Made by a program: the position numbers and the translations under genes
The notes under the pieces: model-generated
The model's input: the letters and a program-made list of their open reading frames with translations, nothing else
Told to the model about the DNA's origin: nothing
The model's database searches: none
Source of the DNA: 3107 sp965216225
Lineage (GTDB): Bacteria > Pseudomonadota > Alphaproteobacteria > Rhodobacterales > Rhodobacteraceae
NCBI GenBank assembly: GCA_965216225.1
Contig: CBDCFF010000033.1
Location: forward strand, 190,265-254,264
DNA length: 64,000 bases
Direction of reading: 5' to 3'
Part shown: positions 26,404-34,959 of the stretch, one piece after another
Layout of the letters: each line of letters begins with the position of its first letter
Position numbering within the stretch: position 1 is the first letter of the stretch

Positions 26404-27434
26404 GCCGCCCGATCATCGGCCGTCAGCGCATCAATGATTTCATCCAGATCGCCCGCGACCACCTGATCCAGCCTGTACAATGTCAGATTGATCCGGTGAT
26501 CGGTCATCCGGCCCTGCGGGAAATTATAGGTCCGGATGCGCTCTGACCGGTCGCCGGAGCCCACCTGCGATTTCCGGTCGGCAGAGCGTTCCGCCGCCAC
26601 CCGCCGCCGCTCCATGTCATAAAGGCGGGTTTTCAGCACCTGGATGGCAATCTCGCGGTTGCGGTGCTGGGATTTCTCGGAACTCGTCACCACGATGCCG
26701 CTGGGAACATGGGTGATCCGCACCGCAGAGTCTGTCGTGTTGACGTGCTGACCGCCCGCACCGGATGACCGCATCGTGTCGATGCGAATGTCATTCGGGT
26801 CGATCTCCACGTCCACATCCCCGGCCTCCGGCAGCACCGCCACCGTTGCCGCTGATGTATGGACACGCCCGCCGGATTCGGTCTGCGGCACCCGCTGCAC
26901 CCGATGCACGCCGGATTCGTATTTCAGCCGGGCGAACACGTCCTGCCCCCTGATATGGGCCACGACCTCCCTGATGCCGCCAAGTTCGGTCAGGGTCTCG
27001 CCGATGATCTCGAACCGCCAGCCCCGCGCTTCGGCATAACGCTGATACATGCGCAACAGATCGCCTGCGAAAAGCGCGGCCTCCTCGCCGCCGGTGCCGG
27101 GCCGAATCTCCAGCAAGGCCGGGCGCGCGTCCGCCTCGTCCCGTGGGAGCAACGCCAGTTGCAGCGCCTTTTCCGCTTCAGGCAGGCGCGCGGCAATCCC
27201 GGCCAGTTCCTCTTCGGCAAGGGCCCGCATCTCCGGGTCGTCCAGCATCGCCTCTGCGGCCTCGCGGTCGGCCAGAAGCCGCCGGTAAGACGCGATCTGC
27301 TCCGCCACCGGCTTCAGGCCCGCATATTCCCGCGCCAGTCCGGCAATCTCGTCGCCCGGCACTTCCCCGGCCATTTTCGCCTCAAGGAACTCGAACCGTT
27401 CGGAAATCCGGGTCAGTCTGTCCAAAGGAACCAT
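26379..27434 (-). CDS. prfA: Peptide chain release factor 1
   Basis: RF1 recognises UAA and UAG stop codons. The 351-residue protein has the peptidyl-hydrolysis motif GGQHVNTTDSAVR and the codon-reading PxT region near HVPSGIVV. It starts MVPLDRLTRISERFEFLEAK. Its last residues (ARMAGMNQ) and stop lie in the second copy of the 41-bp duplication. The reading frame is intact. Confidence 0.96.
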   Translation of the reverse strand: MVPLDRLTRISERFEFLEAKMAGEVPGDEIAGLAREYAGLKPVAEQIASYRRLLADREAAEAMLDDPEMRALAEEELAGIAARLPEAEKALQLALLPRDEADARPALLEIRPGTGGEEAALFAGDLLRMYQRYAEARGWRFEIIGETLTELGGIREVVAHIRGQDVFARLKYESGVHRVQRVPQTESGGRVHTSAATVAVLPEAGDVDVEIDPNDIRIDTMRSSGAGGQHVNTTDSAVRITHVPSGIVVTSSEKSQHRNREIAIQVLKTRLYDMERRRVAAERSADRKSQVGSGDRSERIRTYNFPQGRMTDHRINLTLYRLDQVVAGDLDEIIDALTADDRAARMAGMNQ

Positions 27435-27495
27435 GCGCTTCTGTCCCCCATCGGGCAGTTCTGGTCAAGCCCGATAAACATGCTATGATACTGTT

Positions 27496-27783
27496 ATGAA
27501 GAGACTCGCCCTGATTGCTCTGGCGCTATGCACACCGGCACTGGCAGACGTGAATTCCGGCGGCAGGACGATTGAATGTTATTGCACCGACAGCAATGGC
27601 GGGCGCGTGGAACTTGGGCAGGAGATCTGCCTGCATGTGGGTGGCAGGGCCTTCATGGCGCTGTGCGACATGTCGCTGAACAACCCGGCCTGGCGGGATA
27701 CCGGGCGCGGGTGTCTGTCGTCGCGGGCGTTGCAGACACCTCAATCCGTTCCGGCGGATACCCTGGCCCGGACAACCGGCTGA
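27496..27783 (+). CDS. Small secreted cysteine-rich protein, unknown function
   Basis: The 95-residue protein has a signal peptide (MKRLALIALALCTPALA) and a mature part with spaced cysteines: CYCTDSNGGRVELGQEIC, LCDMSLNNPAWRDTGRGC. The even number of cysteines suggests disulfides in the periplasm. The family is conserved in Rhodobacteraceae as far as I recall, with no known role. It stands between prfA and mazG. Confidence 0.65.
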   Translation: MKRLALIALALCTPALADVNSGGRTIECYCTDSNGGRVELGQEICLHVGGRAFMALCDMSLNNPAWRDTGRGCLSSRALQTPQSVPADTLARTTG

Positions 27784-27918
27784 TTCGCATCCATTCACTG
27801 ACCATGTTGCCGGCAGGGGCCGCGATACGGTCGATGGCGGGCACGGTGGACTCCGCTGGCCTGAAATGTCTATCTGGTCGCAGCCTGTCCCGGTGTCCCG
27901 ACCCCACGGAAAGATGCA

Positions 27919-28746
27919 ATGCCCAAAGAAAGCGACGATCCTGTCCACGACCCCGCAGGCGACCTGCCGCGCCTGCTGGAAATCATGCGCCGCCTTCGCG
28001 ACCCCGACAGCGGCTGTCCATGGGACATCGAACAGGACTTTGCCTCGATCGCGCCGTATACGATCGAGGAAGCCCATGAAGTGGCCGACGCCATAAAGCG
28101 GCAGGCCTGGGCGGAACTGGAAGGAGAGCTGGGCGATCTTCTTCTGCAAGTCGTTTTCTACACCCAGATGGGTGCCGAAGAAGGCCGGTTCAGCTTTGCC
28201 AGCGTGACCAGAAACATCGCCGACAAGATGGTTGCCCGGCACCCGCACGTCTTTGGCGACGAAAGCCGCGACAAATCCGCCGAACAGCAAATCCGCGATT
28301 GGGAGGCGATCAAGGCGACCGAGCGCCGCGCCCGCGCCGAACGCGGCGCGCTGGACGGGGTCGCCGTCGGCCTGCCCGCCCTGATGCGCGCGGTCAAGCT
28401 ACAGGAACGTGCAGCCCGTGTCGGGTTCGACTGGCCTTCGACCGGCGAGGTCATCGACAAGATCCACGAAGAGGCCGCAGAACTGACAGAGGCCCGCAAC
28501 CGCCTGAGCCACGACGAAATCACCGGGGAATTCGGCGATCTGCTTTTCGTCATCGCCAATCTGGCGCGGCATCTGAAGATCGACCCCGAAGCCGCCCTGC
28601 GCGCCGCCAATGCCAAATTCATCAGGCGATTCGAAGCGGTGGAGGCAAAGCTCGCCCAACGCGGCAAACGCCCCGAAGACTCGGATTTGCAGGAAATGGA
28701 CGCGCTCTGGGATCAGGTGAAACAGGAGCAGGGAAATTTACCTTAG
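27919..28746 (+). CDS. mazG: Nucleoside triphosphate pyrophosphohydrolase MazG
   Basis: MazG hydrolyses NTPs to NMP and PPi as a house-cleaning and ppGpp-modulating enzyme. The 275-residue protein has two tandem MazG domains, each with EExxE...ExxD-type metal motifs: IEEAHEVADAI / GELGDLLLQVVF and EEAAELTEARN / EFGDLLFVIANLARH. The start MPKESDDPVHD fits the family, and the protein is full length. Confidence 0.95.
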   Translation: MPKESDDPVHDPAGDLPRLLEIMRRLRDPDSGCPWDIEQDFASIAPYTIEEAHEVADAIKRQAWAELEGELGDLLLQVVFYTQMGAEEGRFSFASVTRNIADKMVARHPHVFGDESRDKSAEQQIRDWEAIKATERRARAERGALDGVAVGLPALMRAVKLQERAARVGFDWPSTGEVIDKIHEEAAELTEARNRLSHDEITGEFGDLLFVIANLARHLKIDPEAALRAANAKFIRRFEAVEAKLAQRGKRPEDSDLQEMDALWDQVKQEQGNLP

Positions 28747-28754
28747 TGAATTGA

Positions 28755-28790
28755 TCAGGTATTGACCTGAGTATTTTTATCGGATTTAAG
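28755..28790 (+). promoter_or_regulatory. Promoter with operator-like palindrome for the iron-binding gene
   Basis: TCAGGT-ATTG-ACCTGA (28755-28770) is a perfect 6-bp inverted repeat. It overlaps a -35-like TTGACC (28762-28767), which is 17 bases from a -10-like TTTAAG (28785-28790). The start codon follows at 28822. The placement suits a repressor. An iron-responsive regulator (Irr, IscR or RirA type) is an inference from the downstream gene. Confidence 0.5.
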
Positions 28791-28821
28791 AGCGCCATCA
28801 ACTGCAAAGGATGGAATCACC

Positions 28822-29841
28822 ATGTTCAATCGTCTCGGCGTTCTGGCCACCTCGGCGGCGCTTCTGGCCTGCGCTGCCCCTGCCATGGCCGAAGAGGTCA
28901 ACGTCTATTCCTATCGCCAGCCGGAACTGATCGCGCCCCTGACCGACGCCTTTACCGACGAGACCGGCATCAGGGTCAATGTCGTGCATCTGAACAAGGG
29001 CATGGTCGAACGTCTGCTGGCAGAGGGCCGCCGGTCGCCCGCCGATCTGGTCTTTACGGTTGACATCTCGCGCCTGAATGCCGTGGTCGAGGCCGGGCTG
29101 ACCCAGCCGGTCGCCTCTCGGACGCTGGATGCCAATGTGCCGGAACAGTATCGCGACCCCGATGGCCACTGGTACGGCCTGACCACCCGCGCCCGCATTG
29201 TCTATGCCTCCAGGGACCGCGTGGCCGATGGCGAAGTGACGACCTATGAAAGCCTCGCCGACCCGAAATGGCAGGGCCGGGTCTGCACCCGCTCCGGCCT
29301 GCACGCCTATAACGTGGCGCTGACCTCTGCAATGATCCATCACCACGGCGAAGACGGCGCGCGGGCCTGGCTGGAAGGGGTGAAAGGCAACCTCGCCCGC
29401 GCGCCGGTGGGCAATGACCGCGCGCAGGTCAAGGCGATCTGGGCCGGCCAGTGCGACATCGCTCTGGGCAACACCTATTACATGGGCCAGATGCTCTCGG
29501 ACCCGGAACAGCGCGCCTGGGCCGACAGTGTGCGGATCATCTTCCCGACATTCGAGAATGGCGGCGCCCATGTGAACATCTCGGGCGTTGCAATGACCGC
29601 CGCCGCGCCCAACCGGGAAAACGCGCTTGAACTGATGGAATTTCTGACCTCTCCGAAAGCGCAGGAAATCTATGCCGAGGCCAATTACGAATACCCGGTC
29701 GCACCGGGCACCGAACCGGCGGAACTGGTCAGCAACTGGGGCGGGTTCACCGCCGATGACGTGAACCTGATGACGCTTGCCGGTCTGCGCGCCATCGCGC
29801 TGCGCCTGACCGAAGAGGTCGATTTCGACGCGGGCGGCTAA
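28822..29841 (+). CDS. Fe(3+) ABC transporter substrate-binding protein (FutA/FbpA-like)
   Basis: This is a 339-residue periplasmic binding protein with signal peptide (MFNRLGVLATSAALLACAAPAMA). The mature start EEVNVYSYRQPELIAPLTDAF and the paired tyrosines in LGNTYYMGQML match the ferric-iron binding class. It would capture Fe(III) for an inner-membrane permease/ATPase. Those partner genes, usually next, are absent: an IS481 element begins two bases after the stop codon. It is thus an orphan or separated from its operon. Confidence 0.88.
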   Translation: MFNRLGVLATSAALLACAAPAMAEEVNVYSYRQPELIAPLTDAFTDETGIRVNVVHLNKGMVERLLAEGRRSPADLVFTVDISRLNAVVEAGLTQPVASRTLDANVPEQYRDPDGHWYGLTTRARIVYASRDRVADGEVTTYESLADPKWQGRVCTRSGLHAYNVALTSAMIHHHGEDGARAWLEGVKGNLARAPVGNDRAQVKAIWAGQCDIALGNTYYMGQMLSDPEQRAWADSVRIIFPTFENGGAHVNISGVAMTAAAPNRENALELMEFLTSPKAQEIYAEANYEYPVAPGTEPAELVSNWGGFTADDVNLMTLAGLRAIALRLTEEVDFDAGG

Positions 29842-30042
29842 GTGTCACAACCCGTGTGATTGCATGGCTTCTTTCTGAAGAGCTCGGGCTTTTCTCGATG
29901 CCAGTCCTTGAGCGCATCAATTGGCGTGCGGCCTTTCAGAACGGATTGTGGCAACTGGCCGTTGTAAGAGGCGGACGTAGCGGAGAAGCGTCTGTTCGAG
30001 GTCCTCGCCGCTGCGGAAACGGTGGCTCCGGAGCACGTCCTC

Positions 30043-30875
30043 GGCTCAGTCCTCATAGCCAGAATATGACGGTTGCAGCGATGTATATGGCGGATTTGAA
30101 TATATGTGCGCATCGGTCATAGCGCATCGCGATGCGCCTCCAATCCTTGAGTTTTGCGAACAGGTTTTCAACCTTGTGCCGCCTCTTGCAGGTTTCGGCG
30201 CAGTGGGGGATGGTTTTGTTGCGGTTTTTCCTTGAAGGGATGCAAGCCTCAATCTTCTGATCTTCAATGATTTTTCGAACCTTTGCGCTGTCGTAGCCCC
30301 GATCCGCGATCAGAACCCTGGCCGCAGGCAGGTTGGGCAGCAAAACATCCGCGCCCTTGAAGTCGCTACGCTGACCCGCCGTCAGATGCAGCCTGACAGG
30401 GCGACCCGCACCGTCTCCAACGACATGCAGTTTCGTATTCAGTCCTCCCTTTGTACGCCCGATCAGGCGTGGCTCGGACCCCCCTTTTTGAGGCTGGACG
30501 CCGTGCGATGTGCTTTGAGATGGGTTGCGTCAATCATGAGGGTGTCGGCGTCCGGGCCAGAGGGGTTGGCCAATTCTTCGAAAATTCGTTCGAAAATACC
30601 TTTGCGGGACCAGCGCACAAACCGATTATAGAGCGTTTTGTGAGGGCCGTATTCGACAGGCGCATCGCGCCAGCGTAAACCGTTGCGAATAATGAAAATA
30701 ATACCACTCAACACACGACGGTCATCGACCCGGGGCTTGCCATGGGGCTTGGGAAAGAAGGGCTCAAGGCGCGCTGTTTGTGCCTCCGTCAGCCAGAAAG
30801 GATCGCTCATGTCACTACTCCGTTTTGCAGAACACTGATTCACACGTTCAAAACAAAGTCAATGGGTCCTGAGCC
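30043..30875 (-). mobile_element. IS5-family (IS427-like) element, copy 1 (833 bp)
   Basis: The element is bounded by inverted GGCTCAG ends and inserted into the IS481 transposase gene, with TC repeated on both sides. It is 11 bases shorter than copy 2, the difference lying in the middle where the two transposase frames meet. Confidence 0.85.
30053..30810 (-). CDS. IS5/IS427-type transposase, copy 1 (two frames)
   Basis: The first frame from 30810 (MSDPFWLTEAQTARLEPFF) contains the DUF4096-like N-terminal domain and the first catalytic aspartate (MIDATHLKAHRTA). The second frame, to 30053, contains VLIADRGYDSAKVR and the C-terminal ENLFAKLKDWRRIA. The element class normally joins them by frameshift at the A-run after SSLKK. 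An 11-bp deletion at this junction relative to copy 2 probably makes this copy defective. Confidence 0.75.
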
Positions 30876-31698
30876 TCGATCCGTCCGTTGAACCGTTCGA
30901 CCATGCCGTTGGTCTGCGGCCGCATCGGTCGGGCCAGGCGATGCTCGATCCCGAACCCGGCGCAGAGGCGGTCGAACTCATGATTGCCGGTCGCGGCGCG
31001 GCGGCGAAGGCCGAAGAGCCTGTCGGTGAACTCCTTGCCATTGTCCATCAGCACGCGGGTGATCCGCATCGGGGCGGCGCGCTCCAGGTCGCGCAGGAAC
31101 CGGCGGGCGTTGGCCGCAGTCTTCACTGGGTAGATGCGCACGAAGACCCAGCGGGTGGCGCGGGCGATCGCGACGAACAGATACCGGCGCTTCTCCTCAT
31201 CGGCCATCTGCGGCAGGTATTTCACGTCGATGTGGATGTCGCCGGGCTCGTATGCCTTGAAAGGCTTGTGCGCGGGCTTCGCCACCTTCGGCTTCAGGTC
31301 ACGGAGGGAGCCGACCCCATGACGGCGCAGGCATCGGTCCAGCCCGGAGCGCGAGACGTTCGGGTTGAGAAACTCGCGGACCACGGCGAGCAGGTCGTCG
31401 AGCGGCAGCAGCAGACTCTGTCTCAGCGAGACCGCCACGGCCTCCTGCGCCGGTGTCAGCGTGGTCTGCAACCTGTGCGCCGTGTGGCTCCGATCATGGA
31501 CGGTGTCTCCACACCTTCTGCTCCGAGATGCCATAGCGCTCGGCCACGATCCACGCGGGGTCATCACTCGCCTGGATCGCGGCCCTGATCTTCGGCGTCG
31601 TCGTCGCCTGTTTGTGCAAAGAAATCAGCATGTCTTGCTCCCGTCCCGAATCTCACGCAGGATCGATCTTGCCATGAACAGGCCAGAGCGGCGAGGGT

Positions 31699-32506
31699 CT
31701 ATCTGATCGTCCGGGATGGAACACTTAGGCTCAGGCCACATAGCCAGAATATGACGGTTGCAGCGATGTATATGGCGGATTTGAATATATGTGCGCATCG
31801 GTCATAGCGCATCGCGATGCGCCTCCAATCCTTGAGTTTTGCGAACAGGTTTTCAACCTTGTGCCGCCTCTTGTACGTTTCGGCGCAGTGGGGGATGGTT
31901 TTTTTGCGGTTTTTCCTTGAAGGGATGCAAACCTCAATCTTCTGATCTTCAATGATTTTTCGAACCTTTGCGCTGTCGTAGCCCCGATCCGCGATCAGAA
32001 CCCTGGCCGCAGGCAGGTTGGGCAGCAAAACATCCGCGCCCTTGAAGTCGCTACGCTGACCCGCCGTCAGATGCAGCCTGACAGGGCGACCCGCACCGTC
32101 TCCAACGACATGCAGTTTCGTATTCAGTCCTCCCTTTGTACGCCCGATCAGGCGCGGCCCACCCGCTGATCGGAGCCCCCTTTTTGAGACTGGACGCCGT
32201 GCGATGTGCCTTGAGATGGGTTGCGTCAATCATGAGGGTGTCGGCGTCCGGGCCAGAGGGGTTGGCCAATTCTTCGAAAATTCGCTCGAAAATACCTTTG
32301 CGGGACCAGCGCACAAACCGATTGTAGAGCGTTTTGTGAGGGCCGTATTCGACAGGCGCATCGCGCCAGCGTAGACCGTTGCGAATAATGAAAATAATAC
32401 CACTCAACACACGACGGTCATCGACCCGGGGCTTGCCATGGGGCTTGGGAAAGAAGGGCTCAAGGCGCGCTGTTTGTGCCTCCGTCAGCCAGAAAAGATC
32501 GCTCAT
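31699..32506 (-). CDS. IS5/IS427-type transposase, copy 2 (two frames)
   Basis: This is nearly identical to copy 1 but keeps the junction. The first frame from 32506 (MSDLFWLTEAQTARLEPFF) passes the A-run and the second resumes with RSAGGPRLIGRTKGGLNTKL, then VLIADRGYDSAKV and ENLFAKLKDWRRIA. The second frame has no stop inside the element and runs into the IS481 side at 31699. It is a likely functional programmed-frameshift transposase. Confidence 0.8.
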
Positions 32507-32571
32507 GTCACTACTCCGTTTTGCAGAACACTGATTCACACGTTCAAAACAAAGTCAATGGGTCCTGAGCC
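31728..32571 (-). mobile_element. IS5-family (IS427-like) element, copy 2 (844 bp)
   Basis: Inverted GGCTCAGG ends bound 844 bases in the same orientation as copy 1. It sits exactly between the right end of the IS481 remnant and the left end of the IS630 type II element. The flanking bases (TTA and TGG) do not form a clear duplication, so an adjacent rearrangement is likely. Confidence 0.82.
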
Positions 32572-32573
32572 TG

Positions 32574-33737
32574 GTCCCCCGGAATTGTAATTTGTATCAC
32601 TGACTGAGCGGGAATTGAGGAGGATGTTGCGATGGTGGGACGTTTGGCGGATGCAGTGGTTCTGAGCGAAGATGAGCGCCGTTTTCTCGAGGGTCAGGTT
32701 CGGCGTCACAAAGCGGCACGTTCGCTGTCGGACCGATGCCGGATGATCCTGCTGTGCGCCGATGGATTGGCGAGCAAGGAAGTGGCGGCCCGGCTTGGGG
32801 TGCATGAACACACAGTCGGCAAATGGCGCAGACGTTTTGTGCGCTGCCGGATTGAAGGTCTCACCGACGAATACCGCTCCGGTCGCCCGCGCACCGTGTC
32901 GGACGATCAGGTGACTGCGGTGATTGAGCGCACGCTGAACACGCCCCCGAGGGATGCGACCCATTGGTCGCTCCGAAGCATGGCTGCGGCGACGGGACTG
33001 TCGCACACCACCATCCGGCGGATTTGGAACGCGTTCGGCCTGCAACCGCACCGAAGCGAGACATTCAAGCTCTCAACCGACCCGCTGTTGGTGGACAAGG
33101 TGCACGATATCGTCGGGCTGTACCTGTCACCGCCGAACAGGGCTATCGTGTTGTGTGTTGACGAGAAATCGCAAATCCAGGCGCTGGATCGCGAACCGCC
33201 TGTGCTGCCAATGGCGCCCGGCGTGGCCGAGCGGCGCACCCACACCTACATCCGACACGCCACGACGTCGCTTTTTGCAGCACTGGATATCGCCACCGGC
33301 GCCGTGATCGGCAAATGCTACAAGCGGCACCGCGCCACCGGGTTCCTCGACGTCCTCAAACAGATCGACCGGCAGATGCCGGACGGGCCGGAGGTGCATA
33401 TCGTCATGGACAATTACGCCACCCACAAAACCCCGAAGATCAAGGCCTGGCTGGCACGCCGCCCGCATTGGCATGTCCACTTCACACCGACCTCGGCCAG
33501 TTGGATCAATCAGGTGGAGCGTTGGTTTGCTGAACTGACGCGCAAGCAACTGCAGCGCGGCGTCCATCGTTCAACGGCGGAACCGGAAGCCGATATCGCT
33601 GCATTTATCGAGGCCCATAACGAAAACCCCAAACCCTACAAATGGGTCAAACCCGCCGACCATATCCTCGCCTCCGTCAAGCGGTTCTGCCAACGCGCCC
33701 AACAAAACTCATGTGCCGAACTTTAGATGCAGGTGAC
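32574..33737 (+). mobile_element. IS630-family element type II, copy 1 (1164 bp)
   Basis: The element starts GTCCCCCGGAATTG and ends CAGGTGAC, imperfect inverted repeats as seen also at 57428-58591 (same length). The right flank is the TA of a CTAG, into which IS630 type I copy B is inserted. The left TA expected for this family is altered to TG beside IS5. Confidence 0.85.
32632..33726 (+). CDS. IS630-family transposase, single frame
   Basis: The 364-residue transposase has an N-terminal helix-turn-helix (ADGLASKEVAARLGVHEHTV) followed by HTH_Tnp-like DNA binding (HWSLRSMAAATGLSHTTIRR). The DDE core has LCVDEKSQIQALDR, IVMDNYATHKTPKI and SWINQVERWFAELTRK. It is intact and ends with a TAG inside the element. 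The second copy at 57486 differs at over a dozen residues, so the two are not recent duplicates. Confidence 0.93.
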   Translation: MVGRLADAVVLSEDERRFLEGQVRRHKAARSLSDRCRMILLCADGLASKEVAARLGVHEHTVGKWRRRFVRCRIEGLTDEYRSGRPRTVSDDQVTAVIERTLNTPPRDATHWSLRSMAAATGLSHTTIRRIWNAFGLQPHRSETFKLSTDPLLVDKVHDIVGLYLSPPNRAIVLCVDEKSQIQALDREPPVLPMAPGVAERRTHTYIRHATTSLFAALDIATGAVIGKCYKRHRATGFLDVLKQIDRQMPDGPEVHIVMDNYATHKTPKIKAWLARRPHWHVHFTPTSASWINQVERWFAELTRKQLQRGVHRSTAEPEADIAAFIEAHNENPKPYKWVKPADHILASVKRFCQRAQQNSCAEL

Positions 33738-34149
33738 TAGAGTCCTTCACATTTTGACTGAACCATAGCCTGTGTTTTCGAGGTAGTTTTGGCATTCCTG
33801 TTGTGTGATTGATCCGACGAGGCGTCCAACGTATCGCCAGGCCTCTTCACTGGTTCGTTTCCGAGCCATCCGCATCCAGTGTTTGATCTTGGCGAATGTC
33901 TGCTCGATCGGGTTCAGGTCTGGCGAGTATGGTGGCAGGAACCACACCCGCGCGCCTGCCGCCTTGATGGCATCGCGCACGGCTTTCGATTTATGGCAGC
34001 CGAGGTTGTCCATGATGACGATTGTAGCGCGACAATCAAGATGAGAAGTGCGCGTCAATCAGGATGAGAATCCTTGGTCGCGACGTTTGGGACGATGCCG
34101 GGCTTTTGTGCCGCGATCAAGGGGTTTGTTTTTTGATTGTCGCGGAGCG

Positions 34150-34959
34150 TCAATCAGCTTTGGTGTTTTCCGGTGTGGCTTTTTGTGCAGGCCTTCCCGG
34201 CCCCTTTGCCTTTTGTGCTGCTCTTCGCCGGTAGCTTTCGACATTCATCTCGAAGATGGTTGCGTGGTGCACGAGCCTGTCGACGGCGGCCAATGTCATG
34301 GCCGGGTCTGGAAAAATCGCATTCCACTCCCCGAAGGGCTGGTTGGCCGTGATCAACATTGAGCGGCGTTCATATCTCGCGCTGATGAGTTCGAAGAGCA
34401 CACTGGTTTCAGCCTGATCCTTGGTGACGTAGGTGATGTCATCGAGGATCAGCAGATGGAATTTGTCGAGCTTTGCAATGGCACTTTCGAGGACGAGATC
34501 GCGGCGGGCCTGTTGGAGTTTCTGGACCAGATCGGTGGTGCGGCTGAATAGGACGCGGTAGCCTTGCTCGACAAGGGCGAGCCCGATGGCTGAGCCGAGA
34601 TGTGATTTGCCCACACCTGGCGGCCCAAACAGCAGGATGTTGCCGCCCTTTCCGATCCAGCTGTCGCCAGCGGTGATCGCACTGACATGGGCCTTGGACA
34701 GCATGGGGACGGCTGTGAAGTCGAAGGTGTCGATCGTTTTTCCGGGCAACAGGCGTGCCTGTGCGAGATGTCGCTCGATACGACGGCGATCTCGTTCAGC
34801 CAGTTCATGCTCCACCAGGGTGCTGAGCATCCGAGCGGCGGGCCAGCCTTCCTTGTCGGCTTGTTCCGCAAAGCGCGGCCATAGCGCCTTGATGGCTGGC
34901 AAGCGCAATTCGGTCAGAGCCAAGGTTAGGCGGGCGGTATCGGTCTGGGGCGATGTCAT
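34150..34959 (-). CDS. istB: IS21 helper ATPase IstB
   Basis: IstB (269 residues) is the AAA+ transposition regulator with Walker A FGPPGVGKSHLGSAIG and Walker B LLILDDITYV. It is related to DnaC. It selects target DNA and recruits IstA. Its ATG overlaps the istA stop (ATGA). The frame is complete. Confidence 0.95.
   Translation of the reverse strand: MTSPQTDTARLTLALTELRLPAIKALWPRFAEQADKEGWPAARMLSTLVEHELAERDRRRIERHLAQARLLPGKTIDTFDFTAVPMLSKAHVSAITAGDSWIGKGGNILLFGPPGVGKSHLGSAIGLALVEQGYRVLFSRTTDLVQKLQQARRDLVLESAIAKLDKFHLLILDDITYVTKDQAETSVLFELISARYERRSMLITANQPFGEWNAIFPDPAMTLAAVDRLVHHATIFEMNVESYRRRAAQKAKGPGRPAQKATPENTKAD

Larger units (their letters stand above)
29838..31631 (-). pseudogene. IS481 transposase, broken
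   Basis: The start lies near 31631 (MLISLHKQATTTPKIRAAI). A small deletion after SEQKVW shifts the frame. The integrase core continues from 31567 to 30876 (DIHIDVKYLPQM, VLMDNGKEF, QTNGMVERFNGRI), where IS5 interrupts it. The C-terminus (YNGQLPQSVLKGRTPIDAL, ending GCDT) lies at 29838-29990 after a further one-base insertion. It is certainly inactive. Confidence 0.8.
29843..31723 (-). mobile_element. IS481-family remnant, interrupted by IS5 copy 1
   Basis: The ends TGTCACAACCCG (from 29843) and, inverted, TGTTCCATCCCG (ending 31723) are similar terminal repeats with TGT tips. The transposase is split by the IS5 copy at 30043-30875 and also carries small frame-breaking changes. The bases just outside (CTAAG and CTTAG) are not identical direct repeats. 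Confidence 0.75.

Noticed and set aside
29843..32571. IS481 plus two IS5 copies as a composite transposon
   Set aside because: The IS5 copies are in direct orientation but enclose only part of IS481 and no passenger gene; nested independent insertions explain the layout.
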